Of a stretch of 64,000 nt of DNA, positions 35,289 through 44,562 are shown one piece after another. The notes beneath the pieces are model-generated. The model was not told the DNA's origin and did no database searches. It saw only the letters and a list, made by a program, of their open reading frames with translations. Within the stretch, counting starts at the first letter, position 1, and each line of letters begins with the position of its first letter. The position numbers and the translations under genes are program-made. The DNA comes from an uncultured bacterium (lineage in GTDB: Bacteria; Bacillota; Clostridia; Oscillospirales; Oscillospiraceae): NCBI GenBank assembly GCA_948469375.1, contig CAOKLO010000006.1, positions 1 through 64,000 on the forward strand, in the 5' to 3' direction.

Positions 35289-36823
35289 TAATCTGGTTTA
35301 CCGAGCACAACTGGCCCTGGAATCCGGAGCGGTACCGGTTCCCCGCCGAGCAGATGCTGCTCACCCTGTTTCCCGGCGAAAGGCCGGAGTACCCGGACGA
35401 GCTGCCTGAAAGCCTGGGTGAGCGGGGCGTGATGATCGCCCTCAGCCGGGGGCCCAAGAAGGCCAGCATCAGCGTGATGGTCAAGATGGACGGCCGGTGC
35501 CGGAACGGCGTGGTGCGCTTCCCGTCGGATAAGCTGGACGAGCCGCAGGAGCAGGTGTACCACACCGTCTCCCATGCCCTGAAACAGGCGTTTTACCAGG
35601 CCGGGACGGCCTTGCTGGGATATGAGCTGCCCTGGGGGTCCCTCACCGGAGTGCGGCCTGTGAAGCTGCCCACCCGCGCCATGCTGGCAGGAAAAACGGC
35701 GAAACAGGCTCAGCGGGAGCTGGAAAAGGTGTACCGCGTCTCCCCGCCCCGGGCGGCGCTGGCGGTGGAGTGCGCCAAATCAGCGCTGGACGTGAAAAAG
35801 AGCTTGGCCGGGAACGAAATGGCTTTGTACATTGGCGTTCCCTTCTGCCCCACCCGGTGCGCCTATTGTTCGTTCATCTCTGCCGACGTGAAGCGGTCCC
35901 TGTCCCTGGTGGAACCCTATGTGGACGCGCTGTACCGGGAAATCGAGCTGGCGGGCAGGCTGCTTCGAGAGCGGGAGCTGCACATCAGCTGCGCGTATAT
36001 GGGCGGCGGCACTCCCACCACTCTGTCGGCGGAACAGCTCCACAAGGTGCTCTCTGCTGTGGAAAACTTTCTGCCCATGGAACGCTGTTCCGAGTTCACC
36101 GTGGAGGCTGGACGGCCCGACACCATTACTGCGGACAAGCTGAAAACGCTGAGGGAACATGGAATCCACCGCATCTCCATCAATCCCCAGACCATGGAGG
36201 ACGATGTGCTCCAGGCCATGGGCCGGGCCCACACCGCAGCGGAAATTGTGGAAGCGATGGCGCTTTCAAAGGGGCACTTCGGCGGTATGGTGAACATGGA
36301 CCTCATCGCCGGACTGCCCACCGATACGCTGGAGGGTTTTGAGCGGACCCTGGAGCGGGTGATCGGCATGGACCCGGCCAATATCACCGTCCACACGCTG
36401 GCGCTGAAAAAGGGCTCCCGCCTCACCGAGGAGAGCGGGGAGCCGTGCGCCCCCGAGACGGTGGAGGCTATGCTGGCCCTGGCCTGGCCGTACCTGCGGG
36501 AGGCGGGATACAGGCCCTATTACCTCTACCGGCAGAAATACATGTCCGGGTCCTTTGAAAACGTGGGCTGGGCAAGGACGGGGACGGTCTGCGCCTACAA
36601 CATCGTGATGATGGAGGAGCTGCAAAGCGTGCTGTCCCTGGGGGCCGGAGGCATCACCAAGCTGGTGGACCCTGACAACGGTCAAATTATCCGCCTGAAC
36701 AACCCCAAATATGCCAAGGAGTATTTGGAGAGCTGGGAGAAAATCTCCGCCGCCAAGCAGACCGCCGCCGACTTCCAGACGGCGCTGGCCCGGCGTACGC
36801 AGGGGGCTGCGTGCGGCTCATAG
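35285..36823 (+). CDS. hemZ: Coproporphyrinogen dehydrogenase HemZ (radical SAM)
   Basis: A 512-residue radical SAM protein. The cluster motif CPTRCAYCSF (CxxxCxxC) is at about residue 192, preceded by a 160-residue N-terminal domain typical of HemZ. A SAM-binding GGGTPTTL, TVEAGRPDTI and SINPQTMED follow, as in HemN/HemZ enzymes. HemN oxidises coproporphyrinogen III; the activity of HemZ-type proteins is less certain, and no other haem genes are in view. Translation is coupled to the hydrolase upstream, and a strong terminator follows. Confidence 0.88.
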   Translation: MIIWFTEHNWPWNPERYRFPAEQMLLTLFPGERPEYPDELPESLGERGVMIALSRGPKKASISVMVKMDGRCRNGVVRFPSDKLDEPQEQVYHTVSHALKQAFYQAGTALLGYELPWGSLTGVRPVKLPTRAMLAGKTAKQAQRELEKVYRVSPPRAALAVECAKSALDVKKSLAGNEMALYIGVPFCPTRCAYCSFISADVKRSLSLVEPYVDALYREIELAGRLLRERELHISCAYMGGGTPTTLSAEQLHKVLSAVENFLPMERCSEFTVEAGRPDTITADKLKTLREHGIHRISINPQTMEDDVLQAMGRAHTAAEIVEAMALSKGHFGGMVNMDLIAGLPTDTLEGFERTLERVIGMDPANITVHTLALKKGSRLTEESGEPCAPETVEAMLALAWPYLREAGYRPYYLYRQKYMSGSFENVGWARTGTVCAYNIVMMEELQSVLSLGAGGITKLVDPDNGQIIRLNNPKYAKEYLESWEKISAAKQTAADFQTALARRTQGAACGS

Positions 36824-36831
36824 AAAATGTA

Positions 36832-36863
36832 AAAGGGAAGCGCTGAAATCAGCGCTTCCCTTT
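36832..36863. terminator. Bidirectional terminator after hemZ
   Basis: A perfect 14-bp stem AAAGGGAAGCGCTG/CAGCGCTTCCCTTT with an AAAT loop lies between convergent genes. Confidence 0.92.
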
Positions 36864-36878
36864 CTTAAGTAACAAAAC

Positions 36879-37541
36879 TTACTTTTTGGTAAACACCAGG
36901 GGATACAGGCCCATCAGGGAGCTGTCCTCCACGCCCTCACCGGTGAGGGTCAGCTTGTCGCCGTCCAACTCATAGGCCTCCATGCCGGGGCCTGCGTCGT
37001 CGGTCAGGGTGAGAATTCCGCCCTTGGCCTTAAAGGTGCCGCTGCTCTCCATCTCGTCGGTGGAGGACATGAGGGTTTCCTTATCAAGGGCGTCGCCAAA
37101 GGTGTCGTCATAGAATTCGTCCATGGTAGTATCGGCGGCCTCGAAGAATTCATCCAGAGTCATGTCCGGATACTCCTGGGCGACCATATCCTCAAGATAC
37201 CGGGTGAAGCCGTTCTTCAAGGTGTCGATCACCATATCGACGCTCTTTTCCATGGAAGCCTGGTCGGCGGCCAGGGTGTAGGAATCGTCGTCACGGAAGG
37301 TAAGGGTCAGGGTGACGGTGAAATCGCTGAGGGTGAAGTAGCTCATCAGCTCTTCGTCGCCGCCCATGCCGGCCTTCATCTCGTCGTTCATCATATCGGT
37401 CAGGTCAAGGGTGGTCTCCCACTCGCCGACCAAGGCCTCCTTGTCCTTGTCTCCGCCGCACCCTGAACACGCCAGCAGAATGGCGCACAGCAGGCTTAAA
37501 GAGACCACAAAAGCTGCGCTCTTTCTCATGTTCTGTTTCAT
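36879..37541 (-). CDS. Hypothetical lipoprotein
   Basis: A 220-residue secreted protein: a signal peptide with hydrophobic core (AAFVVSLSLLCAILLA) and a lipobox-like LACSGCGG near residue 25-32 predict a lipid anchor. The mature part is acidic, rich in Asp, Met and Thr, with beta-like repeats (FTVTLTLTFRDDDSYTL and a later GILTLTDDAG). This resembles small Gram-positive lipoproteins with a lipocalin-like fold, but no family is recognised. It has its own consensus promoter and ends at the hemZ terminator. Confidence 0.75.
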   Translation of the reverse strand: MKQNMRKSAAFVVSLSLLCAILLACSGCGGDKDKEALVGEWETTLDLTDMMNDEMKAGMGGDEELMSYFTLSDFTVTLTLTFRDDDSYTLAADQASMEKSVDMVIDTLKNGFTRYLEDMVAQEYPDMTLDEFFEAADTTMDEFYDDTFGDALDKETLMSSTDEMESSGTFKAKGGILTLTDDAGPGMEAYELDGDKLTLTGEGVEDSSLMGLYPLVFTKK

Positions 37542-37602
37542 TTACAATCCAATCCTCTTTTCAAAAAATAATTCCGGCCTTCCGGCCAAACAACCAATAG
37601 CC

Positions 37603-37631
37603 ATTTTACTATGTTGATTTTCGTTTGTCAA
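37603..37631 (-). promoter_or_regulatory. Promoter of the lipoprotein gene
   Basis: On the minus strand TTGACA (37626-37631) and TAAAAT (37603-37608) have a 17-base spacer. A GGCCGGAAGGCCGG inverted repeat lies in the leader near 37573-37588. Confidence 0.78.
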
Positions 37632-37665
37632 TGACAGGAAAATCATTAAATTTTCCGAGAAGACC

Positions 37666-37694
37666 TTGACATTTAAAATATAGACTGATATACT
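37666..37694 (+). promoter_or_regulatory. Promoter of the rplU operon
   Basis: TTGACA (37666-37671) and TATACT (37689-37694) with a 17-base spacer, followed by a leader of about 210 bases. Confidence 0.88.
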
Positions 37695-37724
37695 GTCAGC
37701 GCCGCTTTGAATGGGTAGAAGCGT

Positions 37725-37855
37725 GAGGATAGGCACATAGGGGAGTTTGGACCGAAGCGAGGACAAAAAACCAGGATCTGCGAAGCAGATCCGTATTTTG
37801 TCCGAGGCGAAGGGAAAACGACCCGGCCATGTGCCCAATCCGAGCGTGACAACAA
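37725..37855 (+). ncRNA. Structured leader of rplU (element family R2, copy A)
   Basis: Nested stems are visible: GGCACAT/ATGTGCC (37732-37738 with 37829-37835), GGACAAAA/TTTTGTCC (37761-37768 with 37796-37803) and GGATCTGC/GCAGATCC (37774-37781 with 37785-37792). The single-stranded tail is CCGAGCGTGACAAC. It stands where Firmicutes carry an L21 autoregulatory leader. It also resembles the element on the minus strand at 48123-48241, including GGGGAG.TTGGA.CG.AGC and CCGAGCGTGACAA. The gap 37542-37913 holds this leader and two promoters only. Confidence 0.65.
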
Positions 37856-37913
37856 GTGGGAGCAAATCCCCGCCCCCGACAGCGAGCCCGTAATTAAGGA
37901 AAGGAGTGCAGAT

Positions 37914-38225
37914 ATGCACGCGATCATTGAGACCGGCGGCAAGCAGTACAAGGTGGCCGAGGGCGACACCCTCTACATCGAGAAGCTGAATGTGGAAGCC
38001 GGACAGACCGTCACCTTTGACAAGGTGCTGGCCGTCCTGGACGGCGACAGCGCCAAGTTCGGCGCCCCCGCTGTGGACGGCGCATCCGTCACCGCCAACG
38101 TGGTGAAGAACGGCAAGGGCAAGAAGGTGCTGGTGTTCAAGTACAAGCCCAAAAAGAATTACCGCCGCCGTCAGGGCCATCGTCAGCCCTACACCAAGGT
38201 GGAGATCACCAAGGTCAACGCCTAA
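37914..38225 (+). CDS. rplU: 50S ribosomal protein L21
   Basis: A 103-residue 23S-rRNA-binding ribosomal protein. [18 protein letters not shown], then [13 protein letters not shown] and the C-terminal basic block [20 protein letters not shown], are the family signature. AAGGAG precedes the start. First gene of the rplU-prp-rpmA operon, behind a structured leader that may feed back on L21 levels. Confidence 0.97.
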   Translation: MHAIIETGGKQYKVAEGDTLYIEKLNVEAGQTVTFDKVLAVLDGDSAKFGAPAVDGASVTANVVKNGKGKKVLVFKYKPKKNYRRRQGHRQPYTKVEITKVNA

Positions 38226-38237
38226 GAGGGATCGGCG

Positions 38238-38588
38238 ATGACCACCGTCACCTTCCACAGCGCGCAGGGCCGCATCGACGGCTTCGTGGTGGAGGGCCAC
38301 AGCGGGTACGCAGAAGAGGGCTCAGACATTGTCTGCGCCGCTGTCTCCGCCGCCGTGGGGCTCACCGAGTGCACCATCAATGAGGTGCTGGGCCTGGGGG
38401 CCCCGGTGAAGGCCCAGGAGAAGGATGCCCGCATCTCCCTCAGGCTCCCCAACGGGCTGAGCGAGGAGAACGAATATGCTTGTCAGAACCTTCTGACGGG
38501 CATGATGGTCTACCTCCAGGCCATGGGGTCGGAATATCCCGAAAATCTCATCGTCCTGCTGGATGATGATGACGACGACGAGGACTGA
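38238..38588 (+). CDS. prp: Ribosomal processing cysteine protease Prp
   Basis: A 116-residue cysteine protease that removes the N-terminal extension of L27 in Firmicutes and relatives. GHSGYAEEGSDIVCAAVSAA contains the catalytic His and Cys 12 residues apart. It is placed between rplU and rpmA, the standard order. The C-terminal tail is a run of Asp. The neighbouring L27 indeed has an uncut extension with the cleavage motif, so enzyme and substrate are encoded together. Confidence 0.94.
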   Translation: MTTVTFHSAQGRIDGFVVEGHSGYAEEGSDIVCAAVSAAVGLTECTINEVLGLGAPVKAQEKDARISLRLPNGLSEENEYACQNLLTGMMVYLQAMGSEYPENLIVLLDDDDDDED

Positions 38589-38630
38589 GGTCCCCGCCTT
38601 CAACCTTTAACAGAAAGGACGGAAACGACT

Positions 38631-38915
38631 ATGCTGAAGCTCAACATCCAGTTCTTCGCCCATAAAAAGGGCGGCGGCTCCACCAAGAACGGCCGTGACT
38701 CCCAGGCCAAGCGCCTGGGCGTGAAGCGGGCCGACGGCCAGTACGTGCTGGCGGGCAATATCCTGGTGCGCCAGCGCGGCACCCACATCCACCCCGGCGT
38801 CAACGTGGGCAAGGGCAGCGACGACACCCTGTTCGCCCTCAAGGACGGCAAGGTGAAGTTCGAGCGCCTGGGCAAGGACCGCAAGCAGGTCTCCATTGTC
38901 GAGATTGCACAGTAA
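38631..38915 (+). CDS. rpmA: 50S ribosomal protein L27, propeptide form
   Basis: A 94-residue ribosomal protein whose N-terminus reaches the peptidyl-transferase centre. The start [18 protein letters not shown] carries the Firmicutes leader cut by Prp, between Ala and His. The core, [15 protein letters not shown] and [14 protein letters not shown], is typical. It is the last gene before a strong terminator. Confidence 0.97.
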   Translation: MLKLNIQFFAHKKGGGSTKNGRDSQAKRLGVKRADGQYVLAGNILVRQRGTHIHPGVNVGKGSDDTLFALKDGKVKFERLGKDRKQVSIVEIAQ

Positions 38916-38925
38916 AATTTGCCTG

Positions 38926-38961
38926 AAAAGCCGCAAACGGTCCCCCGTTTGCGGCTTTTTT
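38926..38961 (+). terminator. Terminator after rpmA
   Basis: AAAAGCCGCAAACGG (38926-38940) pairs perfectly with CCGTTTGCGGCTTTT (38945-38959), followed by TT. Confidence 0.93.
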
Positions 38962-38983
38962 CATAAGAAAGGAGCGCGCAGAT

Positions 38984-39190
38984 GTGAGAACGCGGTTACA
39001 ACTTCAGGGAATCATTTTTATCCTCTTTGGAATGCTGCTGGTGCTGGTTGCCGTGGTGAACGACAACTGGGTACGCATGATGCCTCAGGGCATCGGCGGC
39101 GTCTTTTCCTTTGTTTTGGTCTGGCTGGGGCTGATTATGGGCATCCTGGGGGTGGCGCTCAGCCTTTCCAAAGAAAGCGACGATAAATAA
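38984..39190 (+). CDS. Small two-helix membrane protein (68 aa)
   Basis: Not recognised. Two hydrophobic segments (LQGIIFILFGMLLVLVAVV and GIGGVFSFVLVWLGLIMGIL) frame a short loop, and the tail is charged (SKESDDK). GTG 38984 has AAAGGAG 9-10 bases upstream. obgE begins 12 bases after its stop, so they are likely cotranscribed. No conserved functional residues can be named. Confidence 0.65.
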   Translation: MRTRLQLQGIIFILFGMLLVLVAVVNDNWVRMMPQGIGGVFSFVLVWLGLIMGILGVALSLSKESDDK

Positions 39191-39202
39191 CAGGAGGTCT
39201 TT

Positions 39203-40486
39203 ATGGCCAATCAATTCATCGATACCGCCCGGATCACCGTCCGGGCGGGGACCGGCGGCGGCGGCGCGGTGGCCTTCCACCGGGAGAAATATGTGGCGGC
39301 GGGCGGCCCCGACGGCGGCGACGGCGGCCGGGGCGGAGATATCATCCTGCGGGTGGACCCCCATATGTCCACCCTGATGGATTTCCGCTATAAACGCAAG
39401 TACACCGCCGAGAACGGCAAAGACGGCCAGGGCAAGCGGTGCTCTGGCAAGGACGGAAACGATTTGGTCATCCGCGTCCCCAAGGGCACGGTGGTCCGGG
39501 ACCTGGAGACAAAGGAGATCATCTGTGACATGTCCGGCCAGGAGGACTTCGTGCTGGCAAGGGGGGGCAACGGCGGCTGGGGCAACCAGCACTTCGCCAC
39601 CCCCACCCGTCAGGTCCCCCGGTTTGCCAAGGCGGGACTGCCGGGGCAGTACCGGGAGGTCCTTTTGGAGTTGAAGCTGCTGGCCGACGTGGGGCTGGTG
39701 GGCTTCCCCAACGTGGGGAAATCCACCCTGCTCAGTGTGGTCACCCGTGCCCAGCCCAAGATCGCCAACTACCACTTCACCACCCTCTCCCCCAACCTGG
39801 GCGTGGTGGCCGTGGACGAGGGGACGTCCTTCGTGCTGGCCGACATCCCCGGGATCATCGAGGGCGCGGCGGACGGCGCGGGCCTGGGCCATGATTTCCT
39901 GCGCCATGTGGACCGCTGCCGCCTGCTCATCCATGTGGTGGACGTGTCCGGCTCAGAGGGCCGGGACCCGGTGGCCGATTTCGACGCCATCTGCCAGGAG
40001 CTCCAGCGCTGGTCCCCGGAGCTGGCCTCCCGGCGGATGCTGGTGGCCGCCAACAAGGTGGATATCATGGAGGACCCAGAGCTTTTGCAAAAGCTGCGCT
40101 CCCATGTGGAGGCCAAGGGCTGTCCCCTGTTTGAGCTGTCCGCCGCCACCCACCAGGGGACGAAGGAGCTGATGTACGCCGCCGCCCGGGAGCTGGCGGA
40201 CCTACCTCCGGTCATCGTCTACGAGCCCACCTATGTGGAGCGCCCGCCGGAGGTGGACACCTCCGAGTCCCTGGACATCCAGCAGGACGAGGACGGCGTC
40301 TGGCTGGTGGACGGGCCCTGGCTGCGACAGCTCATGGCCAACGTGAACTTCTCCGACTACGAGAGCCGGAACTGGTTCGAGCGGCGGCTGCGGGACGCGG
40401 GAGTCTATCAGCAGTTGGAGGATTTGGGCGTGCAGGACGGGGACACGGTGTGCCTGTACAATCTGGAATTTGAGTACCAACGTTAA
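39203..40486 (+). CDS. obgE: GTPase Obg/CgtA
   Basis: An essential ribosome-associated GTPase involved in 50S assembly and the stringent response; 427 residues. The Gly-rich Obg domain fills about 1-158 (IDTARITVRAGTGGGGAVAF, GGPDGGDGGRGGDI). The G domain at about 160-335 has VGFPNVGKSTLLS (G1), DIPGIIEGA (G3) and NKVD (G4). A C-terminal OCT domain ends the protein (WLVDGPWLRQLM, with NFSDYESRNWFERRL). AGGAGG precedes the ATG. Confidence 0.96.
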   Translation: MANQFIDTARITVRAGTGGGGAVAFHREKYVAAGGPDGGDGGRGGDIILRVDPHMSTLMDFRYKRKYTAENGKDGQGKRCSGKDGNDLVIRVPKGTVVRDLETKEIICDMSGQEDFVLARGGNGGWGNQHFATPTRQVPRFAKAGLPGQYREVLLELKLLADVGLVGFPNVGKSTLLSVVTRAQPKIANYHFTTLSPNLGVVAVDEGTSFVLADIPGIIEGAADGAGLGHDFLRHVDRCRLLIHVVDVSGSEGRDPVADFDAICQELQRWSPELASRRMLVAANKVDIMEDPELLQKLRSHVEAKGCPLFELSAATHQGTKELMYAAARELADLPPVIVYEPTYVERPPEVDTSESLDIQQDEDGVWLVDGPWLRQLMANVNFSDYESRNWFERRLRDAGVYQQLEDLGVQDGDTVCLYNLEFEYQR

Positions 40487-40572
40487 GATCAAGGGCCTTA
40501 CTTTTTCTTTGAAAAGAAAAAGTAAGCAAAAAGAAACTTTTAGGGCCCTGTCCATGCGGACAGGGCCTTGTT

Positions 40573-40881
40573 TTACTTCATAGGTGTACTGATTGGATAG
40601 GCCCAGCCTAAGATATGCCCCTTGGGCAGTTCAAAACAGGTATCCCCTATTTGGTGAGAATAAGCGCCGTTTTCATAAGAAAAAAAGTCAAAGGAAATTT
40701 CATCCATGACGGGATCATAGAATTTTAGAAGGACATAGCGGGCGTTCTGCGGCGGCGTGTCGGGTGAACGCCAGGGTATAATCGTGACCTCGTCCATACT
40801 CTGTATCCCCAAAATGTCCATCAGTTCCCGCTCCCGGATTGCGTCATATAAAAGCTGTTCCGTGCCGTCCCATATCCGCAT
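40573..40881 (-). CDS. Hypothetical protein in the R1-bounded cassette
   Basis: Not recognised; 102 residues, soluble, acidic to neutral, rich in aromatic residues (FYDPVMDEISFDFFSYENGA). No signal peptide or membrane helix. The start at 40881 (MRIWDGTEQ) has GAGGTG 9 bases upstream; an in-frame extension to 40914 runs into the shared operator. It is divergent to an XRE-type regulator 110 bases away. This layout suggests that the regulator controls it. A toxin role is possible but not supported by any motif. Confidence 0.65.
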   Translation of the reverse strand: MRIWDGTEQLLYDAIRERELMDILGIQSMDEVTIIPWRSPDTPPQNARYVLLKFYDPVMDEISFDFFSYENGAYSHQIGDTCFELPKGHILGWAYPISTPMK

Positions 40882-40909
40882 GACAAACTTCACCTCAAGA
40901 CAATCATAG

Positions 40910-40945
40910 AGCATTTTGAGTTATAAGTCAATAGAGCAAAATGCT
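40910..40945. promoter_or_regulatory. Inverted repeat between the divergent cassette genes
   Basis: AGCATTTTG (40910-40918) and CAAAATGCT (40937-40945) are perfect inverted copies 18 bases apart. Two TATACTTT direct repeats (about 40952-40970) follow and include a plausible -10 for the regulator. Likely operator of the XRE protein. Confidence 0.6.
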
Positions 40946-40990
40946 TTATCTATACTTTGTGTATACTTTCATTTTGGAAGGGGTACACAA

Positions 40991-41218
40991 ATGGTGTATA
41001 GAAGGATTCGTGATTTGAGGGAAGATTCCGACTTGAAACAAAAGGTTCTTGCAGAATATTTGAACTGTTCACAAGTTTGCTATTCGCAGTATGAACTTGG
41101 TAAACGGGATATCCCCACAGAGGTTTTAATCAAATTGGCCGACTACTACGGGACAAGCATCGATTATCTTTTGGGCCGTACGGACGTGACGACGCCCTAC
41201 CCTGCCGCAAAACGCTAA
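40991..41218 (+). CDS. XRE-family helix-turn-helix regulator
   Basis: A 75-residue Cro/C1-type DNA-binding protein. IRDLREDSDLKQKVLAEYLN, then CSQVCYSQYELGKRDIPTEV is the helix-turn-helix, and LIKLADYYGTSIDYLLGRTD is the conserved end of the domain. ATG 40991 follows GGAAGGGG. The lower GC content of the gene and the gap compared with neighbours fits an acquired cassette. It probably represses its own and the divergent gene through the inverted repeat at 40910-40945. Confidence 0.85.
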   Translation: MVYRRIRDLREDSDLKQKVLAEYLNCSQVCYSQYELGKRDIPTEVLIKLADYYGTSIDYLLGRTDVTTPYPAAKR

Positions 41219-41303
41219 AAGAGGCCCTGTCCGAATGGACAGGGCCATTAAAGTTTCTTTTTTCGCTGCCTTTTTTCTTTTCAAAGAAAAAAGGCAGGAC
41301 CTT

Positions 41304-42557
41304 TCATCGGTCGTTAAGCCGGGCCTCCAGCTTGGAGTACACCAGCTTCTGACTGCTGTACAGCGAATAGTGCCCGCTGAGCAGGAAGCTGAGGGCGCAG
41401 GCCAGGGCGAAAAATGGCAGTCCGCCGCCACCGAACAGCTCGATGGCCAGGAAAATGGAGGCCAGTGGGCAGTTCACCACGCCGCAGAACAGGGCGATCG
41501 TGGCGATGGCGGCGGAGAAAGCCGGGTCCAGGCCCAGCAGCGGCCCTACGGCGCAGCCAAAGGTGGCGCCGATGAACAGGGTGGGCACGATTTCCCCGCC
41601 CCGGAAGCCCGCCCCCAGGGTGAGGGCGGTAAACAGCATTTTCAGCGCGAAGGCCCAGGGAACACGGACCTCTCCCTCCATAGCCAGCTCAATGATATTG
41701 CCGCCCGCGCCGTTGTAGTCTCCGCTGCCCTCGATTACGGTAAGAAGGATGACAAAAGCCGCCCCCGCCAGCGCCCGCAGATATTGGTTTGGGATGTACT
41801 TTTGATACAGGCGCCCCGACCCGTGCATGAGCGCGCAGAAGGCCATGGACACCAACGCCGCCAGGATGGCCAGCCCTCCGCACTGGAGCATGGACAAGGG
41901 GCCAATCTCCGGCACGCCCAACAGGTGGTACGCCTCGGCGGGCAGGCCAAGATACCGAGGGATGGAATTGGCCACCAGCGCAGACAGCAGGCAGGGGAAA
42001 AGGGAGGAATAGTGCATATGTCCCACGTTCACCACCTCCAGGCTGAACACAGTGGCGGTGATAGGCGTGCCGAACAGGGCGGAGAACAGCCCCGCCATGC
42101 CGCACTGGATGATGGTGTTCAGGTTCCGGTCCCCCAGCCGGAGCAGCCGGCCGATTCCGGCGGAAATGCTGCCGCCGATTTGAAGGGCCGCTCCCTCCCG
42201 TCCGGCGCTGCCGCCGGTGAGGTGGGTGAGCACCGAGCCCAGAAAGATCAGCGGGGCCAGACGCACCGGGGGCCGGGTCTCCCCCCGGACGCTGGCGATG
42301 ATTTGATTGGTGCCGCTGTCGTTTTCCAGGCCTGCCGCGCGGTAGCTCCACACAATGATGAGGCCTGCGGCGGGCATACAAAACAGCAGCCAGGGGTGGG
42401 CGGCGCGCAAGACTGCGGCCTGGCCCACACACCAGGTGAAGGCCGCCCCGGTCAGGCCGCAGGCAATGCCTGCCAGCCCTGCCAGCAGCAGCCATTCCCC
42501 CAAAGCCCGGACGGAGGGCAGAGCGGCCAGCAGCCGCGGTTTAAGCGCCTCTTTCAT
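41304..42557 (-). CDS. CLC-family anion channel/antiporter, possibly fluoride type
   Basis: A 417-residue CLC protein with about ten membrane helices. GGSAGREGAALQIG carries the gating Glu, and LGAGFRGGEIVPTLFIGATFG and the late GVVNCPLASIFLAIELFG are CLC signatures. The selectivity loop usually reading GSGIP is SGTNQIIASV here; loss of that Ser is a trait of the CLC-F group that exports fluoride against protons. Assignment to CLC-F is inference. The start at 42557 has AGGAAGAGG upstream. No fluoride riboswitch core was recognised in the 5' region. Confidence 0.85.
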   Translation of the reverse strand: MKEALKPRLLAALPSVRALGEWLLLAGLAGIACGLTGAAFTWCVGQAAVLRAAHPWLLFCMPAAGLIIVWSYRAAGLENDSGTNQIIASVRGETRPPVRLAPLIFLGSVLTHLTGGSAGREGAALQIGGSISAGIGRLLRLGDRNLNTIIQCGMAGLFSALFGTPITATVFSLEVVNVGHMHYSSLFPCLLSALVANSIPRYLGLPAEAYHLLGVPEIGPLSMLQCGGLAILAALVSMAFCALMHGSGRLYQKYIPNQYLRALAGAAFVILLTVIEGSGDYNGAGGNIIELAMEGEVRVPWAFALKMLFTALTLGAGFRGGEIVPTLFIGATFGCAVGPLLGLDPAFSAAIATIALFCGVVNCPLASIFLAIELFGGGGLPFFALACALSFLLSGHYSLYSSQKLVYSKLEARLNDR

Positions 42558-42786
42558 AAGACCTCTTCCTTTCGGCTCACAATTCAATTCATTCTATTAT
42601 AGCACCGCTGTCAACAGGGGAAAATTCCCGATTTATGGCAATCAATTGCCGAGTTCGCGGCGATCTTGCCATTTTGCCGAAGGTGAGGGAAAAAAGTTTG
42701 AAAAATTTTTCACAATACCTCTTCCCTTTGGCGAACCATTAGAGTATAATAATACCGCGCAATCCAAGCACCACCATTATTTATAA

Positions 42787-43809
<1,023 letters not shown>

Positions 43810-43842
43810 TCACAGCTTTTAATCTGCAACATGAAAACGGGT

Positions 43843-43879
43843 GGCGTTCGGCTGTGCTGTCGAACGCCGCCATTTTTTT
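43843..43879 (+). terminator. Terminator after gap
   Basis: GGCGTTCG (43843-43850) and CGAACGCC (43861-43868) form a stem followed by GCCATTTTTTT. Confidence 0.88.
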
Positions 43880-43917
43880 ACTGATCTATGGCGGCTGAAA
43901 GGAGGCGCCCGGCCCCT

Positions 43918-44535
43918 ATGACTCCAAAAATGATTTTAGAACTGGTCGGCTATCTCGCATCCCTTTTGGTCCTGGTCTCTCTGCTGATGACCTCCGTGAC
44001 AAAGCTGAGGGTAATCAACATGATCGGCTCCTTTATCTTTGCCATTTACGCGCTTCTGATCGCCTCCTATCCCACGGCCATCATGAACTTCTGTCTGGTG
44101 GGCGTGAATATCTTCCACTTGGTCCGCATGGCGAGGACTGAGCAGGTGTTTACCCTGCTGCCCGCCATGCCGGGGGAGGCATATGTCCAGCACTTTCTGC
44201 GGTTCTACAGGGAGGATATACAAACGTATTTTTCCGAGTTTGACGTCCTCTCCGCCCAGACCGACACGGCGTTTCTGGTGTGCTGCGGCGCGGTCCCCGC
44301 CGGTATCCTAACCGGACGAACCTTGGGCGGGGGCGTCCTGGAGGTGTCTTTGGACTACACTACGCCCCAATATCGGGACTGCTCAGTGGGGCGGTTTTTG
44401 TACCAAAGGCTGGCGGCGCGGGGCTACCGGACGCTGACAGTCCCCGCCGCCTCCCGGGTCCACGGAGAGTATCTCCAAAGGATGGGCTTTGTCCGAGAGG
44501 GTGACCGCTATATAAAGGACTTGACGGGCGGTTAA
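43918..44535 (+). CDS. YgjV-like membrane segment fused to a GNAT-like domain
   Basis: A 205-residue protein in two parts. Residues about 1-75 hold three hydrophobic helices (ELVGYLASLLVLVSLLMTS, INMIGSFIFAIYALLIASY, TAIMNFCLVGVNIFHLVRM), a pattern like the YgjV/inner-membrane family. Residues about 85-205 look like an acetyltransferase fold: LEVSLDYTTPQYRDCSVGRF, LYQRLAARGYRTLTVPA, and YLQRMGFVREGDRYIK near the end. The AcCoA loop is not a clean match. AAAGGAGG lies about 12 bases before ATG 43918. Function unknown; the membrane-plus-GNAT pairing is a reading of the sequence, not a known assignment. Confidence 0.65.
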   Translation: MTPKMILELVGYLASLLVLVSLLMTSVTKLRVINMIGSFIFAIYALLIASYPTAIMNFCLVGVNIFHLVRMARTEQVFTLLPAMPGEAYVQHFLRFYREDIQTYFSEFDVLSAQTDTAFLVCCGAVPAGILTGRTLGGGVLEVSLDYTTPQYRDCSVGRFLYQRLAARGYRTLTVPAASRVHGEYLQRMGFVREGDRYIKDLTGG

Positions 44536-44562
44536 TTACCCTGCTGCGGCCGACCAATCAAC

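Larger units (their letters stand above)
40497..41297. mobile_element. Two-gene cassette bounded by inverted R1 palindromes
   Basis: Left end 40497-40567: hairpin CTTACTTTTTCTTT/AAAGAAAAAGTAAG, AAAAAGAAACTTTTAG, then GGCCCTGTCC/GGACAGGGCC. Right end 41223-41297: the same parts in reverse order and orientation (GGCCCTGTCC/GGACAGGGCC, TTAAAGTTTCTTTTTT, hairpin CTGCCTTTTTTCTTT/AAAGAAAAAAGGCAG). Inside are two divergent genes with a shared inverted repeat. There is no transposase. No clear target duplication is visible. Mobility is inferred from the matching empty copy at 34400-34629. Confidence 0.6.

Noticed and set aside
40573-41218. Toxin-antitoxin system in the R1 cassette
   Set aside because: The regulator is clear, but the partner shows no toxin motif and the genes are divergent rather than in one operon, so only a regulator pair is claimed.
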